Shown here one piece after another: positions 19,330 to 28,667 of a stretch of DNA of 64,000 nucleotides. The DNA lies in contig WGMM01000001.1 in the NCBI GenBank assembly GCA_016125085.1, positions 62,001 to 126,000 on the forward strand, written 5' to 3'. Below the pieces are notes generated by a model. The model worked only from the letters and a program-made list of their open reading frames with translations. It was not told the DNA's origin and ran no database searches. The position numbers and the translations under genes are program-made. The stretch comes from a bacterium. Lineage in GTDB: Bacteria; Planctomycetota; Planctomycetia; Isosphaerales; Isosphaeraceae. Numbering within the stretch: the first letter of the stretch is position 1; each line of letters starts with the position of its first letter.

Positions 19330-19677
19330 ATGGAAAAGAATCCAAATCAAACGATGAATAACAATGTCAATATCGCACTCATGAATAAAGTGAACGAACT
19401 TGCGTCGCGATACAGCATTGAACCCTACGAAATGGTTGCCACATTACGGGACGAAACCAGATTTGATTCTGCCATCGGGGGACATGACATGACCGGGCGT
19501 TCAATTTTGACATTTGAATCACGACCGAGTGATCCGTCAAAGTTTGAACGATATGAACTTATGCTTGAAACAATTGGCGCATCGCTTGAAACCGGCAAGT
19601 TAGTCGGAGAAGACGAAGAGCTGTTCAGGGCAATTGACAAAGGTCTTGCTGTAGCGCCGCGTTTACGGTCAAGGTGA
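19330..19677 (+). CDS. Hypothetical protein
   Basis: 115 residues, GGAGGGTGA before ATG 19330. Acidic and helical, no family recognised. An AT-rich stretch (19255-19300) with GTAATATTAAC-like sequence precedes it and probably carries its promoter. A 10-bp inverted repeat follows the gene. Confidence 0.5.
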   Translation: MEKNPNQTMNNNVNIALMNKVNELASRYSIEPYEMVATLRDETRFDSAIGGHDMTGRSILTFESRPSDPSKFERYELMLETIGASLETGKLVGEDEELFRAIDKGLAVAPRLRSR

Positions 19678-19709
19678 TTGGGGCCGACATTAGCTTCTGC
19701 GAAACCTCA

Positions 19710-19734
19710 CAATCATGAGGGTTTCTCATGATTG
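19710..19734. terminator. Strong hairpin between convergent genes
   Basis: Perfect 10-bp stem caatcatgag (19710-19719) / ctcatgattg (19725-19734) with a 5-base loop, lying between the convergent genes at 19330-19677 and 19726-20817 and overlapping the latter's stop codon. It probably insulates both transcripts; it has no long U-tract. Confidence 0.5.
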
Positions 19735-20817
19735 CAGGCTGTCACTGTTGTATTTCGCCACTTGCCGTGCAAGGTCTTTAAGCAAGGAATCTCCTGCCTT
19801 TCCCATGTCGCCAGCTTGACCTGCCTGCAACATTGCCATCAGTGTCAACGCATGCCTTTCCAGCAAGATCAGACTGAACTCATTGCCAATGACAAAATGC
19901 TGCTCGCAGAATTCACGCAGCAACCGGGCGACTTCCGGCACCCGCCGATAGCCAAGATCAAGCGTGCGCGACTCGATTACAGATGCCGTCATGCGAATCG
20001 CTTCGATGATAAATGCCGTCCGGTCAGGCCGTTGTATAAGCAAACGACAGTAGGCCAGTATCTCGCTGACCTCTTCTTGAATACTGGCCGCAAACGCCTC
20101 CTTTGCCTGATCCATTGCGTTCTCGACTCGCTCAATCGCAACCGGAGTTTCAACGAGCGGTTCAGGGACTGACAGTCCCATTTTGCGTTTTAGCCGCCAA
20201 TCAGGATGAATGAGAAGTGGCGTACCCTCCTTCATCTGAGCCGCATCTGCTAACGACTTGATAATTTGCGGCGTCTGGCTTCGAACGCACTTCGTACGAC
20301 TGGTTGCTGGCAGCAAACTCGTAAACGACGATTGAACGCGGCGATCTGGGCCGGTGTAACCCGCCGAAATGATAAATGCCCTTGGCCGCTCAACCAGCAT
20401 ATGCACGCTGGCAAGCAAGGCCTGAGCGGTGAATGGCTTATGCATATATTCAGTCGCACCTGCATCCCGCACGGTGGCAATGTCTTCCTTGTTTTTGCTA
20501 TGTCCAAGCAGGATCACGGGCATGTCCCGGACATTCGAACCGGGAAGCTGCCGGATCTGCCGGACGCATTCAATGCCCGTCATAGACTTTAGCCCGCTAT
20601 CGATAACGGCGATGTCGATCACTTCGCGCTTCAACCGGTCAAATAGCTCCTTACCGTCACGGGCAAGCACAATGGCGCGGCAACCGAGGCTATCGAGCAC
20701 AGCCTTGACCACAAGCGCAGCTTTTGGGTCAGCGAATACCAGAGCGATGGTAAGCGCAGAGAAATGCGGGCTCCTACCAAGCAAATTGGGACGGCTGAGG
20801 CTGTCGTCTTGGGACAT
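19726..20817 (-). CDS. Response-regulator receiver domain protein
   Basis: 363 residues. A CheY-like receiver spans about residues 22-150: phosphoacceptor Asp in VIDSGLKSMTG (Asp 73) and the KPF motif (Lys near 135). After it comes GYTGPDRR, a motif seen in many bacterial single-domain regulators, and a helical C-terminal half with no DNA-binding motif. No partner kinase is present. Unusual cargo for a mobile element. Confidence 0.75.
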   Translation of the reverse strand: MSQDDSLSRPNLLGRSPHFSALTIALVFADPKAALVVKAVLDSLGCRAIVLARDGKELFDRLKREVIDIAVIDSGLKSMTGIECVRQIRQLPGSNVRDMPVILLGHSKNKEDIATVRDAGATEYMHKPFTAQALLASVHMLVERPRAFIISAGYTGPDRRVQSSFTSLLPATSRTKCVRSQTPQIIKSLADAAQMKEGTPLLIHPDWRLKRKMGLSVPEPLVETPVAIERVENAMDQAKEAFAASIQEEVSEILAYCRLLIQRPDRTAFIIEAIRMTASVIESRTLDLGYRRVPEVARLLREFCEQHFVIGNEFSLILLERHALTLMAMLQAGQAGDMGKAGDSLLKDLARQVAKYNSDSLQS

Positions 20818-20926
20818 TATTCTATGCTAAAACGAAGTGATTGACAGTTACTCCAGAAATCTTACACGGCCAGTCTTAACAATGCGTTAAATAAGGCTTT
20901 CTGAGATTTGTGCAAATCTGTGATAC

Positions 20927-21436
20927 TCAGGTCACGAACGCTGGAGCATTCTGTTCAAGCCACACCTTGAGCGCGTCGCGCGACTCAAACTCGGCAATCT
21001 GAATACTGTCAATGGTCGGCGAGTTCTCGCCCACCTCGGCTATGTCCGCTTCGCTCATTTCCCGGACAAAGAGCACGCGGTGGCGTTGCAACCCGGCACG
21101 GATCAAGTCGATGCCGCCGCCCTCAATTCGGCAGTCCAAATTGCTGCCGTGAATCAGTACCAGATAGATCAGATCGCCTGAGAATTTGATCAGCAGCCCC
21201 TCGGATGGATCGAACTTCCAGTTTCCCAGCCAGCTATAGGGGAACCACACGCTATTTCCATGCTGAAGCCGAAACTCAATAGCGCTCGCCCGCTCATGCA
21301 GCCCGCGAAGATAACCAAAGGCCGGGCACGCTCCCTCGCCTTCTTCCTGCGGCTTTTTTCTTCCGGGTAATGCCCTGCCGGACAGATGCGGATTGCCGGA
21401 GAGCCGATCGGTATGTGGAGTCAAATCATCGTGCAT
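20927..21436 (-). CDS. Hypothetical protein downstream of relaxase
   Basis: 169 residues. The N-terminal 40 are disordered and charged; the rest is an alpha/beta domain (LIKFSGDLIYLVLIHGSNLD). ATG 21436 overlaps the relaxase gene by 11 bases, so it should be co-transcribed. No family recognised. Confidence 0.55.
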   Translation of the reverse strand: MHDDLTPHTDRLSGNPHLSGRALPGRKKPQEEGEGACPAFGYLRGLHERASAIEFRLQHGNSVWFPYSWLGNWKFDPSEGLLIKFSGDLIYLVLIHGSNLDCRIEGGGIDLIRAGLQRHRVLFVREMSEADIAEVGENSPTIDSIQIAEFESRDALKVWLEQNAPAFVT

Positions 21437-24113
21437 GGTCTTGCTCCCTTGATGGTCGCTCTGGAGGCGTTTTGTTCGGTGGCGCTAGCTCCGGACTTAC
21501 GCCGGTTCTTGTACCTTGCCTGCGGTTGGCAAATAGTTTGGCCGGAGATATTTTTACTTTGGGGCCCTGTTCAGCCAGTTCGGTAGCAGAGAGTGATTGG
21601 TCGGCTCGTGATGCTGCTTTTAGTAAACCTAGATGGTCGTCTGTGAAAATAACCGCCTGCTCTTTGCCACGTGTAATCGCCACATAGGCGGTACGCTGGT
21701 CCGTTGCCTTCATTGATTCGCTATCGATGGCGATAAACACCTTATTCACCGTCGCTCCCTGACTGGCATGGCTGGTGGTCACGTAGCCGTGTGCGATGTG
21801 ACCAAAGTCCCGGTCGATAACCCAACCATTGGTCAGGCGGATATCGCCAGCTGCGGTGAAACCTGAAACATCGTAGAGGGAGCCATTGCTGAGACGGTGC
21901 TTTTCGTCCTTGGTCTTGCCTCCTGCCGTGATGCGAATTCGGTCGCCTGTAGCAAGTGCCAATGGTCGGGCTCGGTACACTTCAAATCGGTCAGCAAAAC
22001 TGGTCGGCGGCAGAACCGTATCCGACACATCCAGCCGATCCCCTTTGGTAAAGCCTTTCGCGTTCTGGTGGAACACAAGACGGTCACCCACCTCATAATC
22101 TGTTGCATCAGACTTTTGCGCGTCGGTCAAATGTGCAGCCACATATGCCGTAATCGTTCGTTCTCCCGAAAGTGCTGCGTCTGCTTTAAGTCCTTCGCGA
22201 ACCGCATGCGTGATTCGGCCTGCCTCAGCATGGGTTGGCGAGACCACCAAGGCGGTCTTATGCTTGCCGTCCTTTGTCCGTTCCTTAACTGCTGCCAAAT
22301 AGGCCGAAGCCAGTTCTTTGTATCGCTCGCCGTCATCGACCTGCCTGATCCATTTGAGCTTGTCCAGTTCCTCGAATGCTATGCCGACACGCCCTTCACT
22401 CAAATGCTCGGTAACCTTCTTATAATCTCCTCCCTGTCGCAGGATGTCCGTGACCTCGGCAACCGGCAGTCCGCCTCGTTCTTCCAGCAGTTTGAGAGGC
22501 TCGCCAGCGGTCACGCTTTTATGCTGCCTGCGGTCACCGACAAGAATAATGCGAGCCGAGACAGCCTCAGCAATAGTAAAGACGGCATGCATATCCCGCG
22601 TGCCAAGCTGGCTTGCCTCATCGACCAAAATGACACCATCTCTTGCTGATTGCTGCATGTCGGTATCCACCAGAAAACGAGCAACCGTATCGGCGGAAGC
22701 AAAGCCCGCTTCCTCCCGCAGCACTTCCCGGCTGGCCTTGACCGACTGCGCGATGGCAACGACTGGCTTTCCTGCTTCAGCAAGCGCTTCGCCAATTTCC
22801 TGTTCGAGTGTGGTCTTGCCGGTACCGGCGACACCCCGAATAACCATCACACGGTCGCGTGAGCCAAGCACGTGCCGCACCGCAGCTTTCTGTCCATCAT
22901 TGAACCAGTCGCGGGTAAAAGGGCGTTTGGGATCACCGAGCGGGCGGCAGCGGCCACGACCATCTCTTGCAAAGCCCACGATCTTCGATTCCAACGCAAG
23001 CATTTCGCGGGTTGTTGCCATGTCACGATCATCGACCTGACTGCGGATCAGCGGACGACCTGCAAGTTCGGCAGAAGTACGTTCCACGTTCACGGTTCCA
23101 AGCCCGCGCTTCAGGGCTTCGGTCATCAGTTTTCGTTCAGGGATGACCGCATCGCGCACAAAGCAATGATCGATCGCATGCGTCACTGCACTTCGTTCAC
23201 CAGCCTCAAAGATTACAGGTGACGTCTCGCGATTGAACACTCCGGAAATCCAGTCACGTTCATCACTCGACAAGCGGCACAGCCACTCTTTGCGAAGTTC
23301 GGCCATAGAAAGATGCTTGCCTTTGCTCTCCCTAGTTTCTCTGCCAATTTCTGATTTGCGGTCGGCGTCGGTAATGCCTTTCTCGCGTGCCGTCTCTTCG
23401 ATCAACTCCGTCCGGCGTGAAAAACGCTTAAGCACATCAACGGGCATTCCGGCAATTTCAAAATCATCTCGCTTGCGGACGATGCCAAAGCCAAGTTCCT
23501 GCAACCGGTTCGCCAGCCTCACCCGAAACGCCGCCTGAAAATAAGGAGCATCACGCTTCAGTTCGCGGAACTGACCGGCCTTCCAGCGTTCTTCCTCTGT
23601 GTCCCAGGTGCTGTTGAACACAAAACAATGGGCATGGAGTTGCGGGTCGGGCACGCCATCAACGGGACGTGACGTCGTGTGAATGAATTCGGCCCAGGCC
23701 ATGTTGCCCGTGGTGCGGTTGGTATCTTGGCCACCCCGCCGAACGCGGGTTTTCATCTCTGCTTCCATTTCAAGCATGGTCTCGCGGGTAGCTTCGCGAA
23801 ATGCGAGAAGCATGTCTGCATCTTCGGTCAGGCCATAAAGCAGCGATACGGATTTGGGAACAGAGAATGTGAAATCGTACCCAACGGTACGCTCGGCGCG
23901 AGTTCGTACAGTAAGCGGCTGATTCGTTTCAGGATGCAAGTTATCGCAGAGACGCTCGAATGCCTCTTTGTTCACCGCACCTGAAAGCCCAAGTCGCTCC
24001 GCACCTTTACCACCCCACTGACCGATCATTTCCTGACCATCAACGTAGTAGTCGGCACTGGCATAGTAGCGCTTGGCACCAGCAGCATGTTCTTGTTGGG
24101 TTACTCGAATCAT
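21426..24113 (-). CDS. MobF-family relaxase with helicase (TrwC/TraI type)
   Basis: 895 residues. The TrwC relaxase domain has tandem catalytic tyrosines near the N-terminus (YY at 16-17 and 22-23) and HUH-type histidines in PDPQLHAHCFVF (His 160, 162). A superfamily I helicase follows, with Walker A GVAGTGKTT (about 428) and Walker B VILVDEASQLG. It nicks oriT and unwinds the transferred strand. With the coupling ATPase and no secretion channel, it indicates a mobilizable element. Confidence 0.92.
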   Translation of the reverse strand: MIRVTQQEHAAGAKRYYASADYYVDGQEMIGQWGGKGAERLGLSGAVNKEAFERLCDNLHPETNQPLTVRTRAERTVGYDFTFSVPKSVSLLYGLTEDADMLLAFREATRETMLEMEAEMKTRVRRGGQDTNRTTGNMAWAEFIHTTSRPVDGVPDPQLHAHCFVFNSTWDTEEERWKAGQFRELKRDAPYFQAAFRVRLANRLQELGFGIVRKRDDFEIAGMPVDVLKRFSRRTELIEETAREKGITDADRKSEIGRETRESKGKHLSMAELRKEWLCRLSSDERDWISGVFNRETSPVIFEAGERSAVTHAIDHCFVRDAVIPERKLMTEALKRGLGTVNVERTSAELAGRPLIRSQVDDRDMATTREMLALESKIVGFARDGRGRCRPLGDPKRPFTRDWFNDGQKAAVRHVLGSRDRVMVIRGVAGTGKTTLEQEIGEALAEAGKPVVAIAQSVKASREVLREEAGFASADTVARFLVDTDMQQSARDGVILVDEASQLGTRDMHAVFTIAEAVSARIILVGDRRQHKSVTAGEPLKLLEERGGLPVAEVTDILRQGGDYKKVTEHLSEGRVGIAFEELDKLKWIRQVDDGERYKELASAYLAAVKERTKDGKHKTALVVSPTHAEAGRITHAVREGLKADAALSGERTITAYVAAHLTDAQKSDATDYEVGDRLVFHQNAKGFTKGDRLDVSDTVLPPTSFADRFEVYRARPLALATGDRIRITAGGKTKDEKHRLSNGSLYDVSGFTAAGDIRLTNGWVIDRDFGHIAHGYVTTSHASQGATVNKVFIAIDSESMKATDQRTAYVAITRGKEQAVIFTDDHLGLLKAASRADQSLSATELAEQGPKVKISPAKLFANRRQGTRTGVSPELAPPNKTPPERPSREQDHAR

Positions 24114-24417
24114 GCTCTGATTTTATCGTACTACATATTGGTTAATACTTTCTTAACTCTCTTCTGCTCCCTCCCAGTCAGAGCCGGTTTGCGGAGATAA
24201 CACTTGCTTCCGCACCACTGCCGCGTCACTGCAACATGCCCACTATATGGACAACGATTCTGTTGTTTTTTCAGGAAAATGGCAGAATTCTGCCGCAGGA
24301 TGCGGCCAGACACCTGGTTTAGATCAAAGAACGATTCGGCCTGCTGTTTTCGTGTGACACCGGCCAGTGCTCATGGTAGGTCAGGTCAGTCTCTTGCATT
24401 CAATACCTAAGGACCCC
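24114..24417. other. Intergenic region, candidate oriT
   Basis: 304 bases upstream of the MobF relaxase. It holds acaac-gattct-gttgt (24251-24266) followed by a T6 run, and the 14-bp perfect palindrome ggcagaattctgcc (24281-24294). MobF relaxases usually have oriT beside their gene, so this is the best candidate location, without a recognised nic site. Confidence 0.35.
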
Positions 24418-24840
24418 ATGGCCACTGATTCGCCCCCAAGAGCGACCGTAGAGTCACTCGAAAACGGATTGCTGACGCTAAGAGCAAATTCCCGAAAGAT
24501 AGGCATTGATGGTGACCGTCATTTGCTTACCGCGTTCTCTCTTGTTTTTGCATGTGCCAGGAATGCGATTCAGGAAGAACTTGCAGAACATGATTCATGC
24601 AACACTGCCCCACAGACTGAGTTGTTTCGTCTAGCGCAAAGACAAGGACTCGTGCAGTCACAATCAAGATGGGATACCTATCGCAGGTTTCACGAAATCA
24701 TCCAAGACGACATCCATCCGGACTTCGCAGCTACCATCGCACGATACCTGCCAGCATTCACGCTCGACGTTGAAATGTTGGGCATAAGCATTCGCAACAA
24801 ACATCGCTCAGCAGATTCGACACCTTCTCCAGCGGGATGA
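24418..24840 (+). CDS. Hypothetical protein, possible nucleotidyltransferase-substrate-binding fold
   Basis: 140 residues from ATG 24418 (AAGGACCCC before it). All-helical, with a pattern LFRLAQRQGLVQSQSRWDTY that vaguely recalls HI0074/HepT-like proteins. That resemblance is weak and unverified. It is divergent from the relaxase. Confidence 0.4.
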   Translation: MATDSPPRATVESLENGLLTLRANSRKIGIDGDRHLLTAFSLVFACARNAIQEELAEHDSCNTAPQTELFRLAQRQGLVQSQSRWDTYRRFHEIIQDDIHPDFAATIARYLPAFTLDVEMLGISIRNKHRSADSTPSPAG

Positions 24841-24925
24841 CCCTCAAGATGACAAGGAACCGCCAGTGTGATGCACTTGCAGACGCGGTGCTTACCCTTC
24901 GCCACGCATCGAGAAATGAGGCACT

Positions 24926-26113
24926 CTATGATCGCTCCTTAACAGCCATCTGATCAAGAAAATCGGCCCACCACTGCATCATTTCACGGCGTTCTGGAAG
25001 GTATTGAGCATGGTTGTAGGCGGCCCGGACTTGGTTTCTCTCCACATGAGCAAGTTGTCGTTCAATAACGTCCGGGGCAAAGCCGTGTTCGTTGAGAATG
25101 GTACTGGCTGTGGAACGGAATCCGTGTCCAGTGGCTTTTGAATGATACCCCATCCGATACAACGCATAGAGCATCGTATTCTCGCTCATACAGCCACATG
25201 GTTTATGCTGGTTGGGAAACACAAAACGCCATTGTCCTGTGATTGGATGCAACTCATTCAGAACACCAATCGCTTGACGCGATAAGGGGACGATAAGGGG
25301 AGTTCGCATCTTCATTCGTTCGGCAGGTATACGCCATACGGCTTCATCTAGATTGATCTCTTTCCACTCTGCCATGCGCAATTCTCCAGTGCGAACGAAT
25401 GTGAGCAACAGAAACTTGAGGGCCAGCTTTGTTTGGAGATTCCCGTCATAGGCATTTAGCTTTTGCAGGTATTCGGGCAACTCGTCGACCTTGAGGTATG
25501 CTTGGTGTTTTCTAACTGGCGGCTTCAATGCTCCCCTCAAGTCAGCCGCTGGGTTCCGCTCGGCCCGTCCCGTGGCGATGGCATACCGGAAGATCTGCCC
25601 TGATGCCTGGAGAAGCCGTTGTGCCAGGTCTAGTGCCCCTGTGGCCTCCACGATGCGAAGCACTACTAGGAGTTCTGACGCCGTTATGTCCGATATGGGC
25701 CGTGCACCAACTTTGGGAAAGACGTGAGACTCCAGCCGCGTCAACATGGCTTCTCCATAGCTTGTGACCCATTTGTGCTTGCGGCTTTCGCACCATTCAC
25801 GGGCCAACGCCTCAAAGGTCGTTACGCTATTGAGGAGGGCCAGACGCTTCGCTTCCTTCTTGAACTCTCCGGGATCGGTTCCGTTGGCAAGAACTTTACG
25901 AGCCTGTGCATGACGCTCTCGTGCATCGGCGAGACTGACATCCGGGTATGAGCCGAGTGCGAGGAGTTTCTCCTTTCCGGCAAAGCGATATTTGTACCGC
26001 CACCACTTTCCACCGGATGGCTGGACCCATAGGAAGAGACCGCCAGCATCGGAGAGTTTGTATGGCTTATCTCTGGGTTTGGCATTGCGCACAGCTGCAT
26101 CGGTGAGCGTCAT
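24926..26113 (-). CDS. P4-type tyrosine integrase
   Basis: 395 residues. N-terminal DUF4102-like arm-binding domain (LSDAGGLFLWVQPSGGKWWR), core-binding domain, and catalytic domain with Arg in VRTGELR (241), HGFR (His 330, Arg 333), His 356 and the nucleophile Tyr 366. Members of this family typically integrate at tRNA 3' ends. The start codon lies inside an 11-bp inverted repeat, and a tRNA-3'-end-like sequence lies about 160 bases upstream, in the classic order tRNA end then int. Confidence 0.92.
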   Translation of the reverse strand: MTLTDAAVRNAKPRDKPYKLSDAGGLFLWVQPSGGKWWRYKYRFAGKEKLLALGSYPDVSLADARERHAQARKVLANGTDPGEFKKEAKRLALLNSVTTFEALAREWCESRKHKWVTSYGEAMLTRLESHVFPKVGARPISDITASELLVVLRIVEATGALDLAQRLLQASGQIFRYAIATGRAERNPAADLRGALKPPVRKHQAYLKVDELPEYLQKLNAYDGNLQTKLALKFLLLTFVRTGELRMAEWKEINLDEAVWRIPAERMKMRTPLIVPLSRQAIGVLNELHPITGQWRFVFPNQHKPCGCMSENTMLYALYRMGYHSKATGHGFRSTASTILNEHGFAPDVIERQLAHVERNQVRAAYNHAQYLPERREMMQWWADFLDQMAVKERS

Positions 26114-26162
26114 GGGGGTAACTCCATTAGGGTTGAAAAAACGACCCCAACAGTTACCCCCA
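26113..26162 (-). promoter_or_regulatory. 11-bp inverted repeat over the int start codon
   Basis: tgggggtaact (26113-26123) pairs perfectly with agttaccccca (26152-26162). On the int mRNA this hairpin covers the GGAG ribosome site and the start codon, so it could block translation or act as an operator. Several cgacccc(c) repeats nearby (26134, 26353 and 26365) look like possible arm-binding sites. Confidence 0.5.
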
Positions 26163-26275
26163 GAAAGATGCGAATGTCAACGATTCATTCCGGATGAACT
26201 CGACCTGTAAGAAGCATGTTACTGGCTTCCACTCTTGCCTTGCCGGACATAACAGGATGTCGGCGAATAATGATA

Positions 26276-26298
26276 TGGTGCGGCCAAGAAGACTCGAA
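26276..26298 (-). other. Candidate attachment core resembling a tRNA 3' end
   Basis: Read on the minus strand the 23 bases run from a T-loop-like TTCGAGT through CTTCT to an acceptor-like segment ending in CACCA. A tRNA carrying this end would need AGAAG before the loop, but the sequence actually present is GTGAC, so no complete tRNA is formed. It lies just upstream of int in the orientation usual for P4-type integrases, which suggests an attP/attR-type core. Confidence 0.45.
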
Positions 26299-26465
26299 GT
26301 CACTCGGCAAGCGTTTGATATTTAATGTTAATGAAGAATACACACTAACACACGACCCCCAAATCGACCCCCAATACCCGTCGGATAGAAGTGTTAATGA
26401 TTAACAAACACTCTGACAATATTGTCTGGAGATAGTGGATAGTCAAGAACGAAAGCGTGTCAGTG

Positions 26466-26666
26466 CTATTGCTGTGTCTGCTCGGAGAGAGCGTTGATTA
26501 GGTCGCGGATGTCTTCTGCCCGCCAAGCGGTGCAGCGTGCTGACAATTTGACTGGCTTGGGAAATCGTCCCGATTTCACACCCTCCCACCAGCATGTTTT
26601 TCCGAGAGGAATAACGGTCAACACCTGCGGTAGTCGCAGAAATCCCGTTTCTGGAATCTCATTCAT
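26466..26666 (-). CDS. AlpA-family transcriptional regulator
   Basis: 66 residues from ATG 26666. The sequence GFLRLPQVLTVIPLGKTCWWEGVKSGRFPKPVKLS is a typical AlpA/excisionase-like winged HTH, with WRAEDIRDLINAL at the end. AlpA proteins activate P4-type integrase genes; it sits about 350 bases from int. Confidence 0.8.
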   Translation of the reverse strand: MNEIPETGFLRLPQVLTVIPLGKTCWWEGVKSGRFPKPVKLSARCTAWRAEDIRDLINALSEQTQQ

Positions 26667-26719
26667 AATTACGTCCCTGTCTATGTTAATGGCCGGTCTC
26701 CGCCGGGCCTGCATTCTTT

Positions 26720-27585
26720 AAGAATATCACGATTCAGGGCCAATTGTCTCGGAGAATCGCACTCAGAGCCAGTTTGAGCATTTGTGGCCGGGGTAAGCCA
26801 TTGAGTCAGCGTTGATTCCGACTGTCCTGTCCGAACCATGCGGAGACGTTCTGCGGTCGAAGACGGTCTGCAACGAGGCACGAGGCGTATCACCAAACCG
26901 TCTTTGCCAGTTTGCATTGGCTCTGAGCTTCGCTCTCTAACTAACGTGCCCGACCTACCGCAAAGAAAGCGGGCAAGTCGCTGCCGCACTCTGCGCGGCG
27001 AACCGCTGGACCAGAGGTTATCCAACAGCCAAGCCCTATCGAGGCTCCCGCTCTGCCAAAAAGCCGTATGGCGATGGCGATCCGTTGGAGTGGTGCATCC
27101 AAGTGTCGAAGCTCACTGTATTCGGGCCAGTCGCTCGCTGGTATGGCCTTGGCGGAACCTGTCCCAGAAAGCTCACCGGGCTTCACGGCCGAACAGCCAC
27201 TTCTCCAGTCTCATTTACATCATATTTACCGATCATCGCCATCTGCTGGCATTGCGTTTAAGACAGGTGCCTCTTCCCACCGCCTGCGATTCGAACATTC
27301 CTCTCGGCTATTTCTGGCCATTACCAGCAGGTTTGATCCGGTTGCCTGCCAGTTGGTTTCTGTCACGTCGTTATCTGGTCGCAACACACGGCCTTTCTGA
27401 TGGACACGCCTAAAGCCGTCGTCGTGCCGCTCAAGCAGAAAATCGGCTCCCCCTGAAGGTCTCCTCCAATTTTCTACTTGCCCGGTTCGCAATCGCTCGC
27501 TTCGCCACGAACTGGTCCGGCTTTCCTGAGGGTGTCATCAGGCCGCGATGGTCGCAGCCAGCACTAAATCGAAAGGAAATCCCAC
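26720..27585. other. Apparently non-coding 866-base region
   Basis: I see no convincing gene here; open frames on both strands lack protein-like composition and start signals. It separates the integrase/AlpA module from the small-gene cluster. Conceivably it holds decayed cargo or long regulatory sequence. Confidence 0.35.
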
Positions 27586-27792
27586 ATGACTGACAAGAAA
27601 TCCGATTCCGCAAGTAAAGGTCCAAGCCACGTCGCCTACCAGGTGCGTGATCGCGAAGGGGCCAAAGGCATCTGGACCCGCATTGGCAGCGTCTGGCCAC
27701 ATGGTGACGGCAAAGGCTTCAACATCCAGATCGAGTGCGTGCCGCTCGATGGCCGCGTCACCCTTCGCGTCGCAACCGAGAAGAAGGACTAA
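27586..27792 (+). CDS. Small conserved hypothetical protein
   Basis: 68 residues, basic, with AAAGGAAAT before ATG 27586. The core GIWTRIGSVWPHGDGKGFNI is of a type I recall from proteobacterial integrative elements, function unknown. First of a chain of plus-strand small genes. Confidence 0.65.
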   Translation: MTDKKSDSASKGPSHVAYQVRDREGAKGIWTRIGSVWPHGDGKGFNIQIECVPLDGRVTLRVATEKKD

Positions 27793-27856
27793 CCCCACAA
27801 TCTCAAGCCGGGCGGGCAATCAGGCCCGCCCGATCAAACAGATAAGGAATCTTCCC

Positions 27857-28015
27857 ATGACCCACTCTCCATCATTCCACGCACACTCTCACGTCCGCAC
27901 GCTTGAACTGGCCAGCATCCTCGAAAGCAGTTGGAACATCGAGTTCGACCCGCATTACGACGACCTTGAACGCGAATTCGCCGAGCTTCGCTTTCAGAAC
28001 AATCACGCAGTGTAG
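27857..28015 (+). CDS. 52-residue hypothetical protein
   Basis: Starts MTHSPSFHAHSHVRTLELA at ATG 27857 and is acidic in its second half. AAGGAATC precedes the start. It ends 9 bases before the next gene, so it belongs to the same transcript. No family recognised. Confidence 0.45.
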   Translation: MTHSPSFHAHSHVRTLELASILESSWNIEFDPHYDDLEREFAELRFQNNHAV

Positions 28016-28024
28016 GAGGCGAAA

Positions 28025-28645
28025 ATGACCCATTTCACCGTAGGCATCATTCTTCCCAACAACATTGCCGATCCTGTTTCTTACATTGCCAATGTGATGG
28101 AACCGTACTTGGAACATTCGGACGCCGCACCTTACGTCTGCTACTCGCTTGAGCAGGCGGAACAGGACATCGCCGATACCATCCACCGGTTTGACCTAAT
28201 CGTCCGCCGAAATGACCCGCACTACAACATCGAAAAGTGTAAACAGCATCTCGCAGAAATGAGGCGAATGACGCCCCAGGAAAAGTACGCTGAGTATCTA
28301 AAGTGCCACGATCGTTTCAACGGATCAGGCGAGCCGATCTCAACCTACAACCAGGACAGCAAATGGGACTGGTATGTCATCGGCGGCCGATGGGACGGTT
28401 GGATCAACGACCGAAAGGCGATGCATGAATCGCTTGTTGCCAACACTGCTCTGACAGAAGAAGCAATTGCCAGGAAAAAGATTCCCCACGCCATCATCAC
28501 TCCCGATGGGCAGTGGTTTGAGCATGGCCTAATGGGTTGGTGGGCCGTTCTCATCACCGAAAATGAGAGATGGGAAAGCGATGCCACCGAGTTACTGACT
28601 CAGTATCCGAACCACAACATCGTGATCGTCGATGCACATATTTAA
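28025..28645 (+). CDS. Hypothetical protein
   Basis: 206 residues, AGGAGG before ATG 28025. It contains the aromatic motif WDWYVIGGRWDGW, which I associate with phage- and plasmid-borne hypothetical proteins. Function unknown. Confidence 0.6.
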   Translation: MTHFTVGIILPNNIADPVSYIANVMEPYLEHSDAAPYVCYSLEQAEQDIADTIHRFDLIVRRNDPHYNIEKCKQHLAEMRRMTPQEKYAEYLKCHDRFNGSGEPISTYNQDSKWDWYVIGGRWDGWINDRKAMHESLVANTALTEEAIARKKIPHAIITPDGQWFEHGLMGWWAVLITENERWESDATELLTQYPNHNIVIVDAHI

Positions 28646-28667
28646 CAACACTGAAAGGAACCGACCA

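Noticed and set aside
26276..26304. Complete tRNA gene
   Set aside because: Only the T-loop-to-CCA part is present; the T stem does not pair with the bases upstream and no anticodon or D arm can be found.
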